Below, in pieces: positions 15,022-16,131 of a stretch of DNA of 16,131 nucleotides. The position numbers and the translations under genes were made by a program. Position 1 is the stretch's first letter. Every line of letters begins with the position of its first letter. The notes below the pieces were generated by a model. That model saw nothing but the letters and a program-made list of their open reading frames with translations. It was not told the origin of the DNA and did not search any database. The DNA lies in NCBI GenBank assembly GCA_009704445.1, contig WLED01000015.1, positions 1 to 16,131 of the forward strand, given 5' to 3'. Source of the stretch: Actinomycetota bacterium (GTDB lineage: Bacteria; Actinomycetota; Actinomycetes; Nanopelagicales; Nanopelagicaceae).

Positions 15022-15929
15022 CAGCAATCGACTGCGGCACTAATTCAATTCGACTACTGATTGCAGATGTTGAGTCAAACAAACTCCGTGAAGTTGTGCG
15101 CGATATGGAAGTTGTTCGCCTTGGACAAGGCGTCGATAAAACTGGCGAGTTTCATCCAGATGCAATTGAGCGAACACTTGCAGCCGTCGATAAATACGCA
15201 GCAGAGATCGCAAGGCGCGGTGTTGAAAAGATTCGTTTCTGCGCAACAAGTGCAACCAGAGATGCAACTAATCGGGCATTGTTTATTGATGGTGTTCGTG
15301 AACGTCTGGGTATTGATGTTGAAGTCATTACCGGAGTTGAAGAAGCTGAATTATCATTTATAGGCGCCATTCAAGAGTTAGATTCCAATTCTGGTCCTTT
15401 TTTAGTCGTTGATATTGGCGGAGGTTCTACAGAATTTGTCTTTGGTAACACGAAAGTTGAAGCGGCAAAAAGTGTCAATATCGGATGCGTTCGAATGAGC
15501 GAGCGTCACTTTACAAACGATCCTCCAACGGACAGCCAAGTCCAATTGGCTCGCACAGATATACAAGAGGCCATCGCCCAAGCAGCAACGATCGTTCCAA
15601 TCACCAAAGCAAAGACAGTTGTTGCAGTTGCCGGAACAGCAACAACTGTTGCCGCTGCAGCTCTTGAGTTAGAGATTTATGATCGTTATTCAATTCATCT
15701 TTCACGTATTTCTTCAACGCAAGTTCATAAAGTTTCTGAAATGTTTCTTGCAATGAATAGAGATGAGCGAAGTAATCTTGGTTATATGCATCCTGGTCGA
15801 GTTGATGTCATAGCCGCCGGGGCCTTAGTTCTCTCGGAGGTAATGAAAGCAACCGCAGCAACGCAGTTCATTGCCTCAGAGACAGATATTTTGGATGGCA
15901 TCGCGCTCTCAATTGCCAGCACCAGTTGA
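15012..15929 (+). CDS. ppx: Exopolyphosphatase / GppA family phosphatase
   Basis: Member of the ASKHA-fold Ppx/GppA family, which removes terminal phosphate from polyphosphate or converts pppGpp to ppGpp. The 305-residue, two-lobe short form is the actinobacterial type (mycobacterial Ppx1/Ppx2-like), lacking the C-terminal HD-like domains of E. coli Ppx. Visible motifs: phosphate loop 1 AAIDCGTNSIRLLIAD at 4-19, CATSATRDATN at 78-88, ITGVEEAELSF with the conserved Glu110/111 pair that includes the catalytic acid, and phosphate loop 2 VVDIGGGSTEF at 132-142. ATG 15012 is preferred over GTG 14994: GGAAGAG (14999-15005) is well placed and the family starts at this Met. It overlaps DUF501 by ten bases. 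Polyphosphate versus (p)ppGpp preference cannot be read from sequence. Confidence 0.93.
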   Translation: MRVAAIDCGTNSIRLLIADVESNKLREVVRDMEVVRLGQGVDKTGEFHPDAIERTLAAVDKYAAEIARRGVEKIRFCATSATRDATNRALFIDGVRERLGIDVEVITGVEEAELSFIGAIQELDSNSGPFLVVDIGGGSTEFVFGNTKVEAAKSVNIGCVRMSERHFTNDPPTDSQVQLARTDIQEAIAQAATIVPITKAKTVVAVAGTATTVAAAALELEIYDRYSIHLSRISSTQVHKVSEMFLAMNRDERSNLGYMHPGRVDVIAAGALVLSEVMKATAATQFIASETDILDGIALSIASTS

Positions 15930-15941
15930 ACTACGAATGGT

Positions 15942-15969
15942 TTGTGCATTTGAGGCAAGCACAATTGTG
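15942..15969. repeat. Inverted repeats between ppx and the tRNA
   Basis: TTGTGC (15942-15947) and GCACAA (15959-15964) form a six-pair hairpin with an 11-base loop, 12 bases after the ppx stop; overlapping it, CACAATTGTG (15960-15969) is a perfect ten-base palindrome. Only one of the two can form at a time. Without a following T-run it is a poor terminator. The rest of the 98-base gap has only weak -10-like strings (for example TAGATT at 15994-15999); no tRNA promoter can be named with confidence. Confidence 0.3.
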
Positions 15970-16027
15970 GGATTTAGATCCAAAAAATAAGTGTAGATTT
16001 ACCCCCGCTTGTAACTAACTAGGTAAC

Positions 16028-16103
16028 GCCCCGATAGCCCAATGGCAGAGGCAGAGGACTTAAAATCCTCCCAGTGTGGGTTCGACCCCCACTCGGGGCA
16101 CCA
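16028..16103 (+). tRNA. tRNA with anticodon UAA (Leu by anticodon), short variable loop
   Basis: A full cloverleaf with encoded CCA. Acceptor stem GCCCCGA (16028-16034) with TCGGGGC (16093-16099); three-pair D stem GCC/GGC (16037-16039 and 16050-16052) with GG in the loop; anticodon stem GAGGA/TCCTC (16054-16058 and 16066-16070) with loop CTTAAAA; T stem GTGGG/CCCAC with TTCGACC loop; discriminator A and CCA at 16101-16103. The anticodon at 16061-16063 is TAA, reading UUA leucine codons. The variable loop is only five bases (16071-16075), a class I form, whereas bacterial tRNA-Leu is normally class II with a long variable arm. The gene call is certain; the amino acid it carries is not. It follows ppx by 98 bases. 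Confidence 0.95.
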
Positions 16104-16131
16104 TTTCGTGCGTATTAAGTTGCCTTCGTGC

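Noticed and set aside
16028..16103. bldA-like regulatory control through rare TTA codons
   Set aside because: TTA is abundant in ordinary genes throughout this window, so UUA decoding cannot be a rare-codon switch here.

Overview
The window reads as a chromosomal housekeeping segment from an AT-rich actinobacterium. The gene order prs - rplY (CTC-type L25) - pth ... mfd - mazG - eno - ftsB/divIC - DUF501 - ppx is the classical actinobacterial arrangement; from memory, Mycobacterium tuberculosis carries the same neighbours between about Rv1014c and Rv1026. Base composition and codon use are clearly AT-leaning for that phylum: TTA is a common leucine codon here, and AAA, GAA and ATT are frequent. 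Together with very tight spacing this fits a streamlined freshwater lineage such as the acI / Nanopelagicales group. That placement is inference and was not searched.

Layout. Positions 1-2470 (+ strand) hold nucleotide and translation genes: prs (PRPP synthase), a 223-base gap with a likely promoter and a strongly structured leader, rplY (ribosomal protein L25) and pth (peptidyl-tRNA hydrolase). Positions 2494-5202 (- strand) hold ppc (PEP carboxylase), convergent with pth and divergent from mfd. From 5325 to the end everything is on the + strand: mfd (transcription-repair coupling factor), a SurA-N-like lipoprotein, mazG (NTP pyrophosphohydrolase), an unrecognised cysteine-containing lipoprotein preceded by a leaderless-type promoter, a large secreted protein (two Cys-Cys-containing repeats, Thr-Pro linker, helical stretch, beta-helix-like domain), eno, ftsB/divIC, a DUF501 gene, ppx, and a tRNA with anticodon UAA.

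How the genes work together. Prs supplies PRPP for nucleotide, His and Trp synthesis; L25 and Pth serve the ribosome and peptidyl-tRNA recycling. Enolase makes PEP and Ppc turns PEP into oxaloacetate. Mfd repairs transcribed strands, and MazG hydrolyses (usually non-canonical) NTPs. FtsB/DivIC acts in division and Ppx in polyphosphate or (p)ppGpp metabolism; eno-ftsB-DUF501-ppx are tightly packed or overlapping and probably co-transcribed. The two lipoproteins and the secreted protein are the accessory part, lying in or beside the mazG-eno interval.

Best candidates for something new: (1) the rplY leader, with a nested hairpin that buries the Shine-Dalgarno sequence and an upstream hairpin containing a 5S-rRNA loop-E-like string; (2) the terminal tRNA, whose UAA anticodon means leucine although its 5-base variable loop is class I, unlike normal bacterial tRNA-Leu; (3) the secreted protein whose only four cysteines form two vicinal pairs at equivalent places in two repeats. 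No CRISPR array, insertion sequence, prophage or defence cassette is visible.
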